A DNA stretch of 63,673 bases from Candidatus Poribacteria bacterium (GCA_003635255.1 PYJC01000057.1:1-63673), one strand, 5' to 3'. Positions 47,264-58,900 are shown, counted from the first letter of the stretch. Notes: generated from the letters alone by a model not told the origin. Numbers and translations are program-made.

Positions 47264-48053
47264 TGCAATGGATATTGTAAAAGTGGGGCGGGTCTTCTTT
47301 GAACCTGATAGTGGACCTGATGTTAAAAAAGTCATTGTGCTTACATTGGATAGTCACGTTGAAAACGTCGTCACATTGGTGAAAAATTTTAAAAGAGATT
47401 TCTATCCAGCTTTCATACAGAGTGAAGAATCCACTTACAAACTGCTAATACGCGCTGCCGAGAAACATGACAACGCAAAACCTGACACCTTCCGCGTGAC
47501 TTATCGGCGTTACAAGGACGAGGAAAACGCACGTAAATCTCTCGGCTATTCCTTTGCAGGACACCGCTTTAGGGTTTCCGATCCTGATCGTTATGTAGAA
47601 TTGCTTATACGGATGCACCACGAATTCTCTGTTGAGGGTATCGTCAAAGCACAAGCGGAATTCAAGACAGAGAAAGAATTAGCAGACGCAAAGTCTAAAA
47701 ACTTTCCATTTGACCTCTACATCTTAGAAATGTGTGATCAGATAGAAGCAGAACTTGAGACTTACGCTTTTACAAACGATGTTCAACCGCGGGTATTTAT
47801 GGATTTCCACTCGCGTCGGCGTGAAGATGGAAAAATTGAGGTCAACCCTTATCCATTTGATGACGAGGAAATCCCTTTACCACTTTTTTATTATGAATTT
47901 GACGTATGCGAAGAACATCGTCATCAAATATCTAAGGCTCTGAAAGAAAATAATCGTGAGAATGGTGTTGACTTTCTTCGTAAAATGATTGTTAACGCAC
48001 ACAACCAAGCGGAACGTCAACAAAAGGGGATGATTTTATGCAAAGCGCATTAG
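47256..48053 (+). CDS. Stand-alone HD nuclease (Cas3'')
   Basis: A 265-residue metal-dependent DNase of the Cas3 HD family. The residues are complete: His34, His71-Asp72 with Lys75 (KHDNAK), His103 (GHRFRV), His121/122 (MHHEF) and Asp161 (EMCDQIEAE). It should cut target DNA with the helicase next to it. ATG 47256 follows GGGAAGGAG and overlaps Cas5 by eight bases, and its end overlaps the helicase start by 16. In classic I-D this domain is fused to Cas10d; here it is free, as in I-A. A possible second reading from 47037 lies inside Cas5 and is not used. Confidence 0.82.
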   Translation: MVNAMDIVKVGRVFFEPDSGPDVKKVIVLTLDSHVENVVTLVKNFKRDFYPAFIQSEESTYKLLIRAAEKHDNAKPDTFRVTYRRYKDEENARKSLGYSFAGHRFRVSDPDRYVELLIRMHHEFSVEGIVKAQAEFKTEKELADAKSKNFPFDLYILEMCDQIEAELETYAFTNDVQPRVFMDFHSRRREDGKIEVNPYPFDDEEIPLPLFYYEFDVCEEHRHQISKALKENNRENGVDFLRKMIVNAHNQAERQQKGMILCKAH

Positions 48054-49909
48054 AAGCATATAAAAAGTTTACGGAATTCGATCCAAATCCGATGCAGGAA
48101 AAGCTTTTCAATCACATCGCTCCAGAAAAGAACAATCCTGCGCTTATGCTTAAAGCACCCACAGGCAGCGGGAAAACAGAGGCGGTACTCATCCCAAGTA
48201 TTGAATCGGGTCGCCGACTTTTCCTCATCTTCCCTTCACGTAGCCTCGTTGATGATCAGATAAATCGGTGTGAAGAATATCTCCAGCGTGCATCAGAAAA
48301 AACTGACAGATCTTATGCGCTTGTAGTTGACAGAGGATCGGAGGCATCCCGCACCGTTTTTGAAAATGGGAAAAAATTGGAAACAGGGAGACGGCATCTC
48401 TATGATGGAGATGTTATCCTCACAACGTTCGACAAGTTCTTGTATCGATTTTTCGGTTTTGGTGAACCTAACAAGTCTTATATTTTTCCATTCCGAATTC
48501 ACCACAGCAAAAAGCAAAATCTTTTCTGTTTTGACGAAGCACACGCCTATGATCAGGTTGCATTTGTTAATTTTGAACGTCTCATTAAAGCACTCTACAA
48601 AGTTGATTTGGATATGGTTGTCATGACTGCGACAATGCCCAAAACCTATCAAGCAAAATTAGATTTTTTGGATCCGGTCGACTATACTATAGGAACTGAG
48701 CAGCAAGAACTTGAGCAATGTCAGGACAGGCCTTATCCAGACAAGGCGATTAAGTATATTGCTGCACAGAAGAATGAGGTTAAAAACGAAATCTGTGCCT
48801 ATGTAACCGAACACTATGAATCGGATAAGAGAATTATTGTTACTATTGAAACGGTTAAGGACCTTATCTCAGTCTATAAACACATGAAAGACCAGAACGG
48901 TGGAAAAAACATTTTCCTTTACCACGGTCGACTTACCAATGATCAACGCAAGAAGGTTTATAATAAACTAAAAAAGTGTGAAGACAACACTAACAATGAA
49001 GGTTACCTGCTTCTCACAACAAGTGCTATTGAAGTCGGATGTGACCTTGACGCGCATTTGCTTATTACTGAGTTGTGCAATCCTGATTCACTCATTCAAC
49101 GCGCGGGCAGATGCAACCGCAAAGGAAAAATAAAAAATGCTGAAATCGTTGTTGTAGGTAACAAAATACACTCTTTTCTCTCTATCCTTTCCGAAGAGAA
49201 AATGGAGATATACCTTGAGAAGTTGCAACAGCAAAGTGGAAGCAATTTTAACCCGGGCGACATGCTTGAACTCATGGAATACGAACCGCATTCCGACTAT
49301 AGGGCGGAAGTGCTCTTTGACATGTTATATGAATACGTCTACGAAGCACGACTGGAGAACAAACCTTTGCACGATAAAGGACTTGTGATTACGAGAAGTT
49401 TTGAACCCTCAATAACACTCACAACAAAGGTCCCCGAAGAAGAGTCAAAGCATCGACCAAGAAACGCTGTGAACGTCTCTCTCAGAAGTTGTATTGCAAG
49501 AGCAGCTGATAATGAATCTGTTAACCCAGATTTTAAGGTATATCAAAGGTATTATGATAAGTATAACGAGGAATTTAAATTTGAGCTGCTTAACAGAGGT
49601 GGAAATATCTATTTTAAAGAACTCTTTATTCAAGTTCCTGAATCCTACTTTTGTGACGAACTTGGATATGTTGAACCACCAAAAGTGTTTGAATATCGCT
49701 ATACTCAAGGCTACCGACAAAATATAGCCTATAAAACAACTGATGAAAACGGCAAACCAGATATCTGGTTACACTATCTGAAAGATTTAGAGAAACCAGC
49801 ATCAGAAGATATGATACAACCTCCAACTTCAAAAACAATTGATGTAGAATCCGAAAAAAGTACAGAACCTTCAGAAGGTGCCGAACAGTTGAGGCTTTTT
49901 GAAGATTGA
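48038..49909 (+). CDS. Cas3' helicase
   Basis: A 623-residue superfamily-2 helicase that unwinds target DNA for the HD nuclease. Walker A is APTGSGKT (Lys46), motif II is DEAH at residues 166-169 (CFDEAHAYD), motif III TATMPK, motif VI LIQRAGRCNRKG. No HD domain is fused. The end (after about 520) has acidic, low-complexity residues. It overlaps the HD gene by 16 bases, so they are made together. Confidence 0.92.
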   Translation: MQSALEAYKKFTEFDPNPMQEKLFNHIAPEKNNPALMLKAPTGSGKTEAVLIPSIESGRRLFLIFPSRSLVDDQINRCEEYLQRASEKTDRSYALVVDRGSEASRTVFENGKKLETGRRHLYDGDVILTTFDKFLYRFFGFGEPNKSYIFPFRIHHSKKQNLFCFDEAHAYDQVAFVNFERLIKALYKVDLDMVVMTATMPKTYQAKLDFLDPVDYTIGTEQQELEQCQDRPYPDKAIKYIAAQKNEVKNEICAYVTEHYESDKRIIVTIETVKDLISVYKHMKDQNGGKNIFLYHGRLTNDQRKKVYNKLKKCEDNTNNEGYLLLTTSAIEVGCDLDAHLLITELCNPDSLIQRAGRCNRKGKIKNAEIVVVGNKIHSFLSILSEEKMEIYLEKLQQQSGSNFNPGDMLELMEYEPHSDYRAEVLFDMLYEYVYEARLENKPLHDKGLVITRSFEPSITLTTKVPEEESKHRPRNAVNVSLRSCIARAADNESVNPDFKVYQRYYDKYNEEFKFELLNRGGNIYFKELFIQVPESYFCDELGYVEPPKVFEYRYTQGYRQNIAYKTTDENGKPDIWLHYLKDLEKPASEDMIQPPTSKTIDVESEKSTEPSEGAEQLRLFED

Positions 49910-49924
49910 GTAAGGAGACCACCC

Positions 49925-50755
49925 ATGCCGATCAGCACACACATCTCACTCATACCCGAAACCGATGTAACACTTCGTCCAACGATGGGACACTACGCCC
50001 ATGCAGCGTTCCTCTCTATCCTGAAAAAAAGCAATCCGGAGGTGGCTGAAGCTGTTCATGCACACGCAGCACAAAAACCTTTTACCGTTTCGCCGCTCAT
50101 TGCAAAAGCGAAAAAACGAGACAACCTACTTCACATCAGAGCAGGCACCGAGTGCAAACTCCGATTCACGTTCCTTGATGACGAACTGTTTCAACACTTC
50201 GGGAAAGCCTTCTTGACACTGACGATGCCACCTATTCGCTTGGGAGAGGCAGTTTTTCAGGTGAGACAGATGGTCTCACACGCGACAGAGGCGCGAAGTT
50301 GGGGCAAAAGCGAAACCTACGCCGAACTCGTCGAATCCGCAAAAACAGATACCCGGATGAGTTTCCGTTTCTATTCACCGACCGCTTTCCGTAGGATGAC
50401 TCCCCGCGGACAGAAGACCCGCAACGATGATTATGTAGATCTCGTCCGGTGCTACCAGAGTTGGGTTAACAAGTGGAACGCCTTTGCACCTATAAAACTT
50501 GATAAAACCGCAATCTTGGAATTTGTTACGGAGCATGGACAGGTGACCAGTGTCGCTGCTGAATCGAAGCGACAACACTTTGGAAAGCATATTGAATCTG
50601 GGTGGGTCGGTACCTATGCTTGTGTTTTCTATCCCGAAAATTCGCTGGATACAGAGCTGCTCCGAACCGTCAATTGCTTAGCAGCCTTTGCATTCTATTG
50701 CGGCACAGGCTATAAAACAACGATGGGGATGGGACAAACGCGGCGCGTTGATTGA
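49925..50755 (+). CDS. cas6: Cas6 crRNA-processing endonuclease
   Basis: A 276-residue RAMP enzyme that cuts the array transcript in each repeat. The Gly-rich loop GTGYKTTMGMGQTRRV closes the protein. A candidate catalytic His lies at 23 or 26 in GHYAHAAF. It should leave the 5' handle ATTGAAAC that every repeat carries. It starts 15 bases after the helicase gene with AAGGAGACC. Confidence 0.85.
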   Translation: MPISTHISLIPETDVTLRPTMGHYAHAAFLSILKKSNPEVAEAVHAHAAQKPFTVSPLIAKAKKRDNLLHIRAGTECKLRFTFLDDELFQHFGKAFLTLTMPPIRLGEAVFQVRQMVSHATEARSWGKSETYAELVESAKTDTRMSFRFYSPTAFRRMTPRGQKTRNDDYVDLVRCYQSWVNKWNAFAPIKLDKTAILEFVTEHGQVTSVAAESKRQHFGKHIESGWVGTYACVFYPENSLDTELLRTVNCLAAFAFYCGTGYKTTMGMGQTRRVD

Positions 50756-50767
50756 AGGAGATTTCAG

Positions 50768-52405
50768 ATGTCAGAAACCTATATTCCACTTTCGCAGGTC
50801 AACACTTACGTCTTCTGTCCGCGGCGGTTCTATTACGAATCCGTTGAAGGGCATCAGGTTGTTAATGAACATATCGAAGAAGGCAAAATCAAACACGAAC
50901 ACGTCCACACAGCCGTGAAGGATCGGAAAAAAGGAGATAAGACAATCTCTCGACGGCAATACCTCGCATCGGACACTTTGGGAGTATCTGGTTATACCGA
51001 CCTTGTTGAGGAGAAAAATGGTATACCCTATCCAGTTGAATTCAAAAAGGCAGGGGTGGGGAATTGGTTGAACGATCAGGTGCAACTCTGTTTGCAAGGC
51101 TTGTTGTTGGAGGAGAAGACAGGCGTTTCGATTCCACACGGCTATATCTTCTACATCGGTTCTAAACGACGGCGGAAGGTCCCATTTGATAAGGAACTCC
51201 GCGAGATAACACGCGAGTACGTAGCCGAAGCACGTTCGCTTTTAGATTCCCGAAAGATTCCGAAACCGATACACGATAATCGGTGCAACGGCTGCAGCGT
51301 CCGATCCATCTGCCTACCCGATGAAGTCGCCTATCTCCATGAGTTAGATGAGCGTCCCAAACGCATCAAACCCGCACTCGGTGTTGATAATGTACTTTAC
51401 GTCGATGAGCCAGGGTGCGCCATCAAAAAGACAGGTGAACGCATTCTCGTCGCCAAGGAAAACGAGGTTATCAGAGATATACCGCTCATTCATCTCGGGC
51501 AAGTCGTTATCTCTGGCAACGTTAACCTTACGACACCTGCGATGCAGACACTTTTATACGAGGGCATCCCTGTTGTGTTCCTATCGGCGTATGGTCGGTA
51601 CCATGGCGCGTTGACACCGCAGGTGTCCCGAAATTCGCTGTTGCGGTGCGCTCAACATAAAGTTGCAAATCGTCCAGAGGCCTGTCTTGACCTCTCGAAA
51701 GCGTTTGTGCGCGGAAAAGTGGCGAATATGCGGATGATGCTCCAACGCCGGAAATGGCAGTCTGCAGACAGCACAGATTCTGCATTGGAACCGTTGCTTG
51801 CTAATATTAAAGCAATACAAACGATGGAAAAACGTATTGACAAGGCGACTGAACTTTCGGAGTTATTGGGCATAGAAGGGAACGCTTCTGCTGCATATTT
51901 CGGGGCATTCAACTTTATGCTCAAATCGGAGATGGGCTTTGATTTCCAACGGCGAAGTCGTCGTCCGCCTGCTGATGCGACGAATGCTTTGTTAAGTTTC
52001 GCGTATTCACTGCTGACGGCGGATCTCATCTCAGCCATACAAACGGTCGGGTTGGATCCTTATGTCGGTTTCTTTCACCAGTTGAAATACGGCAAACCGT
52101 GCCTTGCACTTGATTTGATGGAGGAATTCCGTCCCATTATTGCAGACTCTGTCGTGATTACGCTCATCAACAACCGGCGTATTAAGCCAGAGGACTTCAC
52201 ACAATCTCATGGGGGTTGGTATCTGAAAGAACATCGTCGGAAGGTGTTCTATGCGGCTTATGAAACTCGGAAAAATGAGACGATTACGCATCCGCTCTTC
52301 AAGTATAAACTTACATTTCGGCGTGCGATGGAGTTACAAGTCCGATTACTCGCGAAATACCTAACGGGTGAAATCGATCAATATACGCCATTGACAGTCC
52401 GATAG
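50768..52405 (+). CDS. Cas4-Cas1 fusion, spacer acquisition
   Basis: A 545-residue fused protein. Residues 1-190 are Cas4: Cys17 (YVFCPRRF) plus Cys173, Cys176 and Cys182 form the iron-sulfur site, and GVSGYTD and VEFKK are the nuclease motifs. Residues 200-545 are Cas1 with the metal residues Glu370 (GIEGNAS), His437 (FFHQLKYGK) and Glu452. It would trim and integrate new spacers with Cas2; fusion ties prespacer processing to insertion. Such fusions are known in some type I systems. It follows Cas6 by 12 bases. Confidence 0.95.
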   Translation: MSETYIPLSQVNTYVFCPRRFYYESVEGHQVVNEHIEEGKIKHEHVHTAVKDRKKGDKTISRRQYLASDTLGVSGYTDLVEEKNGIPYPVEFKKAGVGNWLNDQVQLCLQGLLLEEKTGVSIPHGYIFYIGSKRRRKVPFDKELREITREYVAEARSLLDSRKIPKPIHDNRCNGCSVRSICLPDEVAYLHELDERPKRIKPALGVDNVLYVDEPGCAIKKTGERILVAKENEVIRDIPLIHLGQVVISGNVNLTTPAMQTLLYEGIPVVFLSAYGRYHGALTPQVSRNSLLRCAQHKVANRPEACLDLSKAFVRGKVANMRMMLQRRKWQSADSTDSALEPLLANIKAIQTMEKRIDKATELSELLGIEGNASAAYFGAFNFMLKSEMGFDFQRRSRRPPADATNALLSFAYSLLTADLISAIQTVGLDPYVGFFHQLKYGKPCLALDLMEEFRPIIADSVVITLINNRRIKPEDFTQSHGGWYLKEHRRKVFYAAYETRKNETITHPLFKYKLTFRRAMELQVRLLAKYLTGEIDQYTPLTVR

Positions 52406-52533
52406 GACCAAAACCTATAAACCTGCAAGAAAAGTAAAAAGACTGGAAGAGCGGAAGACCGGATAGGATTCCTTTTCCCATTTCCAATCTATTATGCGGA
52501 CTTTGGAAGTGACGGTTTAATGAGGAGTTACCA

Positions 52534-52806
52534 ATGCATTACACAGTTGCTTATGATATAACCGATGACAAACGTCGAAACAAGGTCGCCAAGATTCTGA
52601 AGGATTTTGGGAGTCGTATCCAGTTTAGCGTCTTTGAGTGCAACACGGATCGACGCGCACTTCTACGCCTCCAAAACCGATTGGAGAAGGTAATCGATTT
52701 CAGTGAGGATACGATTACATTTTACCATCTCTGTGGAGCCTGTGAAAAACAGATTAACCGAATCGGAGTGAAAAAAGGACTTGACGAACAATCTTATATT
52801 GTGTAA
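52534..52806 (+). CDS. cas2: Cas2
   Basis: A 90-residue ferredoxin-fold protein that links two Cas1 dimers during spacer integration. The N-terminal strand ends in Asp8 (YTVAYDITDD), then FGSRIQFSVFECN and the C-terminal YIV. Start after GAGGAG. A 128-base gap separates it from Cas4-Cas1, the widest space in the operon. Confidence 0.95.
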   Translation: MHYTVAYDITDDKRRNKVAKILKDFGSRIQFSVFECNTDRRALLRLQNRLEKVIDFSEDTITFYHLCGACEKQINRIGVKKGLDEQSYIV

Positions 52807-52992
52807 AATTATTTCTATGATCGGAAGGGGATCGAAAAACCCTTGTCCCTCATAGAGAGGTAAAAACCCGTATGAGTTGTGCTTTTGTACTTTCATTGGT
52901 ATATTTCTGGCGTTTGTGGTTACGACAAAATACCTCGCGCACAGAAGTGCCTATAATTGAGGCACGTGCGGCAAGGGTTCTGGTGGGCGGCT
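52807..52992 (+). promoter_or_regulatory. CRISPR leader
   Basis: A 186-base segment between cas2 and the first repeat. It carries TATAAT (52952-52957) inside the palindrome GTGCCT-ATAATTG-AGGCAC (52947-52965), likely the -10 of the array transcript. No good -35 is seen. The orientation fits a leader because the repeats end ATTGAAAC on this strand and the cas genes lie upstream. Confidence 0.65.
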
Positions 52993-55900
52993 CTTGAAAA
53001 GAAAAGCATCTCGATTACGAGATTGAAACTTGGACTGGGACGGCGTAGACATTGGCACGCTCCTACTTGAAAAGAAAAGCATCTCGATTACGAGATTGAA
53101 ACCCTATGAATTCAGCGACTTCTTCAGCGGTCGCTTCACTTGAAAAGAAAAGCATCTCGATTACGAGATTGAAACTTTATGATTTCTCGCTGGTGGCGTG
53201 ATGGATAACAAGCCGCTTGAAAAGAAAAGCATCTCGATTACGAGATTGAAACCCGATCGGAAAGCAACACAGGCAGCACGGCTTCTACACTTGAAAAGAA
53301 AAGCATCTCGATTACGAGATTGAAACCCGCGTGAAGGCACGGGTTCTCGTCCGGGAAAACACCTTGAAAAGAAAAGCATCTCGATTACGAGATTGAAACT
53401 ATGTTCCGAGGGGGCGGGTGCTTCCCACTCCACCGCGTCTGCCTCTTGAAAAGAAAAGCATCTCGATTACGAGATTGAAACTGATATACCTTGCTTTCCG
53501 AAGTGGGACTGTCTTTTTGAACTTGAAAAGAAAAGCATCTCGATTACGAGATTGAAACGGGGACCGAGATTCAGCGGTAGATCGATGCCTTCGTCGCTTG
53601 AAAAGAAAAGCATCTCGATTACGAGATTGAAACGATGTGGTTGCGGAGTTGACCCTCGATGATCTCAAGCTTGAAAAGAAAAGCATCTCGATTACGAGAT
53701 TGAAACTAGATGAACCTATTACCTGTTCATAACGGGCTAATCTCTTGAAAAGAAAAGCATCTCGATTACGAGATTGAAACATTATGTATATGTCATAGGG
53801 ATACAACCCCAGTTGTCTTGAAAAGAAAAGCATCTCGATTACGAGATTGAAACAAGGGTATGGCACGATTCGATGGCGTGCCTGCCTCTACTTGAAAAGA
53901 AAAGCATCTCGATTACGAGATTGAAACAGCAAGGCTGCGCACCGAAAAGAGGGTTGCTCGCATTGCTTGAAAAGAAAAGCATCTCGATTACGAGATTGAA
54001 ACATGACGTAACGCAATTGGTTCGCACCCGCAACCGTCACTTGAAAAGAAAAGCATCTCGATTACGAGATTGAAACTCTGCGGATATTGTGAGTTCACGT
54101 TATGAAGGGGTCTATACTTGAAAAGAAAAGCATCTCGATTACGAGATTGAAACTTGAAGCCTATGAGCACGAAAAGGCACGAATCTTCGCAGCTTGAAAA
54201 GAAAAGCATCTCGATTACGAGATTGAAACGTCCACGCACAGCCACAGCTCGTCGAAGTCGCTGCCCTTGAAAAGAAAAGCATCTCGATTACGAGATTGAA
54301 ACCAGGGTAAAGCGGGTTGGGTGTGCCGTCGGCGTGGTGCTTGAAAAGAAAAGCATCTCGATTACGAGATTGAAACCCTGATTTGATGCCTCGCCCGTTC
54401 AACTCTATCCGCTTGAAAAGAAAAGCATCTCGATTACGAGATTGAAACCCAGTTACAATGCCTTGTTCCCATTTTTCCGTTTTCTTGAAAAGAAAAGCAT
54501 CTCGATTACGAGATTGAAACGGCAATGGTGCCACTCGGTTCGATAATTTCGTCACCACTTGAAAAGAAAAGCATCTCGATTACGAGATTGAAACTTCGCC
54601 TAATCCAAGAGGTAGGGTTTCCCAGTCGGATTGATTGTCTTGAAAAGAAAAGCATCTCGATTACGAGATTGAAACGTATCGTCGGACGGACGAGACGTAC
54701 AAGGTTACCCAGCTTGAAAAGAAAAGCATCTCGATTACGAGATTGAAACCAGACTTCGTTGAGTTGTGAAAGCTGAACGGATTTCTCGCTTGAAAAGAAA
54801 AGCATCTCGATTACGAGATTGAAACATGCTGGCGAAAAGTTTTCGCCTTGGTTCGCTCCATCTTGAAAAGAAAAGCATCTCGATTACGAGATTGAAACTG
54901 AATGTGACAGGTTCGTGGATCGGTTGGTCGGGACGTTGCTTGAAAAGAAAAGCATCTCGATTACGAGATTGAAACTCTGTTGTCAAGCGTAGCCTCCGTG
55001 TTCATCGCTGCGCTTGAAAAGAAAAGCATCTCGATTACGAGATTGAAACGGAGCAGACGCTGGAGCAAACGAAAAAGGAGCATGAACTTGAAAAGAAAAG
55101 CATCTCGATTACGAGATTGAAACTCTGGCATGGTGGGCTTGCCCAAATCAAATCAGCTTTTGACTTGAAAAGAAAAGCATCTCGATTACGAGATTGAAAC
55201 ATAGCCTTTCCAGTATCCTCGTAGCGTTGCTTGACGACTTGAAAAGAAAAGCATCTCGATTACGAGATTGAAACGTAAATACAGTGAATTGGATACATTT
55301 TGGCAATAACTTGAAAAGAAAAGCATCTCGATTACGAGATTGAAACGGTCCTGCTCGGACGCATACCATGCACACCTTGACACTTGAAAAGAAAAGCATC
55401 TCGATTACGAGATTGAAACTCGATATAGTGTCCATTTTCGTCGCGGTCGTAGTTCAGCTTGAAAAGAAAAGCATCTCGATTACGAGATTGAAACAAGACC
55501 AACGGCTTTTGTGCAATGACGCACGACTCTACTTGAAAAGAAAAGCATCTCGATTACGAGATTGAAACTTCGCGCGGCGTTCCGCAATGGCGAAAGGTTA
55601 GGGAATACTCTTGAAAAGAAAAGCATCTCGATTACGAGATTGAAACGGGATACGCTCCCCGCGTGCGTTTCTACTTTTTTGCGCTTGAAAAGAAAAGCAT
55701 CTCGATTACGAGATTGAAACCATAAATGACACAGGGGGACATCTAAAAACTCCTTTGCTTCTTGAAAAGAAAAGCATCTCGATTACGAGATTGAAACCCA
55801 TGTTCGCTACATCCTGCCATTTAAATTTTTCGGCAGCTTGAAAAGAAAAGCATCTCGATTACGAGATTGAAACTCTTAAGTTCTGTACGACTGCCATATT

Positions 55901-58900
55901 TCACCTCGCCCGACTTGAAAAGAAAAGCATCTCGATTACGAGATTGAAACCCCAGGGTATCTCACGGTAACATTTTCAACAGCACACTTGAAAAGAAAAG
56001 CATCTCGATTACGAGATTGAAACATGATTGGTGTCATGGCGTGGGTAGGTAAAAGTCTATCTAACTTGAAAAGAAAAGCATCTCGATTACGAGATTGAAA
56101 CAAACCTTTATAGACCTTCTGGGTGTCGGGGTCATAAACTTGAAAAGAAAAGCATCTCGATTACGAGATTGAAACGATATAAGGCGTATTCCAGCGTCCG
56201 CGCTTATCAAACTTGAAAAGAAAAGCATCTCGATTACGAGATTGAAACGGGTTGTGCCAAGTTGTTCCAAAATGAGAGAACCCTTGATCTTGAAAAGAAA
56301 AGCATCTCGATTACGAGATTGAAACAGATCAGCAGCTTCAGCAAGGTCGGGGTATAACGCTACCTTGAAAAGAAAAGCATCTCGATTACGAGATTGAAAC
56401 TGCAATGACCCTTGCGGTCGCATTACCACTCGGAATCTTGAAAAGAAAAGCATCTCGATTACGAGATTGAAACTTGGCAGGGGGGCAACGATGAGTAAGG
56501 CACGCGATACTTGAAAAGAAAAGCATCTCGATTACGAGATTGAAACAAAAAAGGTCAAGTAAAATGGCAGATTTCCGTGACGATCTTCTTGAAAAGAAAA
56601 GCATCTCGATTACGAGATTGAAACGATCATATCCATGTCGTCAATGATTGCAACATCGCCACTTGAAAAGAAAAGCATCTCGATTACGAGATTGAAACTT
56701 TCTAATAGACTTGAACTATCAGATAGACTTGGACTATTAGCTTGAAAAGAAAAGCATCTCGATTACGAGATTGAAACTGAGTAGATACGTATTCTCTGTA
56801 TTCTGAGACCACTTCTGACTTGAAAAGAAAAGCATCTCGATTACGAGATTGAAACCATGATTACCAAAACCAATGGTGCTTGTCGGAATCGCTTGAAAAG
56901 AAAAGCATCTCGATTACGAGATTGAAACATGATTGTAGATTCGCACTTCCGCCACTACCTATACCCTTGAAAAGAAAAGCATCTCGATTACGAGATTGAA
57001 ACATTGTGAGAAGGATGGCATTGTTACGCGATGCCAACTTGAAAAGAAAAGCATCTCGATTACGAGATTGAAACCGCAATGGGAGTATCGGGTGGAGTGC
57101 ATCCGCATCCACTTGAAAAGAAAAGCATCTCGATTACGAGATTGAAACGGGATTTCGTGCAGTCTTACGGCGATTGTGAGATGACTTGAAAAGAAAAGCA
57201 TCTCGATTACGAGATTGAAACAGCCGATAGACACCCGTCATCGGTTTCAAGACTGGACTTGAAAAGAAAAGCATCTCGATTACGAGATTGAAACGCGCGT
57301 CTCCTCATCTGCATCGGATGCCTCAGCACCCTTGAAAAGAAAAGCATCTCGATTACGAGATTGAAACACGGACGTATAGTATCCGTGCCAGACAGCTAAC
57401 TCTCTTGAAAAGAAAAGCATCTCGATTACGAGATTGAAACTCCAAGACTTGTAATCATGCACGTGATGTGCAAGGCTTGAAAAGAAAAGCATCTCGATTA
57501 CGAGATTGAAACATAAAAATTACAGGAGTTGACAGACCTGCCAGATCAGGCTTGAAAAGAAAAGCATCTCGATTACGAGATTGAAACTTGAAAATCCTCC
57601 AAATTAAACTTGAAATCAAGCCAACTTGAAAAGAAAAGCATCTCGATTACGAGATTGAAACGTTATCTTGATAAATGGGTGTATCCGAACCTTATGAAGC
57701 TTGAAAAGAAAAGCATCTCGATTACGAGATTGAAACGTGAATTAGCGAAGCGGTTTACGACGGCGAAGGTTGCCTTGAAAAGAAAAGCATCTCGATTACG
57801 AGATTGAAACTTTGTCTACAGCATACTCAAGATACCAGCCATCTGTGTCTTGAAAAGAAAAGCATCTCGATTACGAGATTGAAACGCTGAATTAATACAC
57901 TCCGCTGAACACGATCTGGGGGCTTGAAAAGAAAAGCATCTCGATTACGAGATTGAAACGAGTTGGCTAAAGACGGATACGGTGATGTCGGTGAACTTGA
58001 AAAGAAAAGCATCTCGATTACGAGATTGAAACAAACTCGTGTGCCTTCGCTTCGTCAATCAAGCCGACTTGAAAAGAAAAGCATCTCGATTACGAGATTG
58101 AAACTCAATACCGGCTTCTTCGCGAAGTTCACGCATCGCTGCGCTTGAAAAGAAAAGCATCTCGATTACGAGATTGAAACTGAACGGAATTTTCTCGTCA
58201 TTGAGCGATTTCTCGACTTGAAAAGAAAAGCATCTCGATTACGAGATTGAAACCGTATTTTGGATCATAACGCCTGAAAAATCTTCAGGTAAACTTGAAA
58301 AGAAAAGCATCTCGATTACGAGATTGAAACAGCATAGTTTTCAACATCTTCAACGGAATCCCATGAGCTTGAAAAGAAAAGCATCTCGATTACGAGATTG
58401 AAACGACAGAATCTGCACAATTGCCTCATTACGTCCACCAGCTTGAAAAGAAAAGCATCTCGATTACGAGATTGAAACGCTACTTGGATAAGTGGACGTT
58501 CCCGAACCTTGCCCATTTTCTTGAAAAGAAAAGCATCTCGATTACGAGATTGAAACGGTATTACTTCGACTTGCAGCGGGGCGACCGGTGCCTTGAAAAG
58601 AAAAGCATCTCGATTACGAGATTGAAACAAGGTTGGCTGCCGTCAGTGCGATATCTGTGCTGAAGAGCCTTGAAAAGAAAAGCATCTCGATTACGAGATT
58701 GAAACGAGTATCCGTTGCATGTGTCTGTTTGGGTGTTGAATCTTGAAAAGAAAAGCATCTCGATTACGAGATTGAAACCATGCTGGATGTGTCGTCAAGC
58801 ATTAGCTCACTGTCCTTGAAAAGAAAAGCATCTCGATTACGAGATTGAAACCTACGTCGCGTTGGGCTTGCCAAGTATCCTGTACAAAGCTTGAAAAGAA

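Noticed and set aside
57588..57624. Spacer that contains CTTGAAATCAAG, like the start of the variant repeat
   Set aside because: Only 11 of 12 bases match and the rest of the spacer is unrelated, so coincidence is likely.
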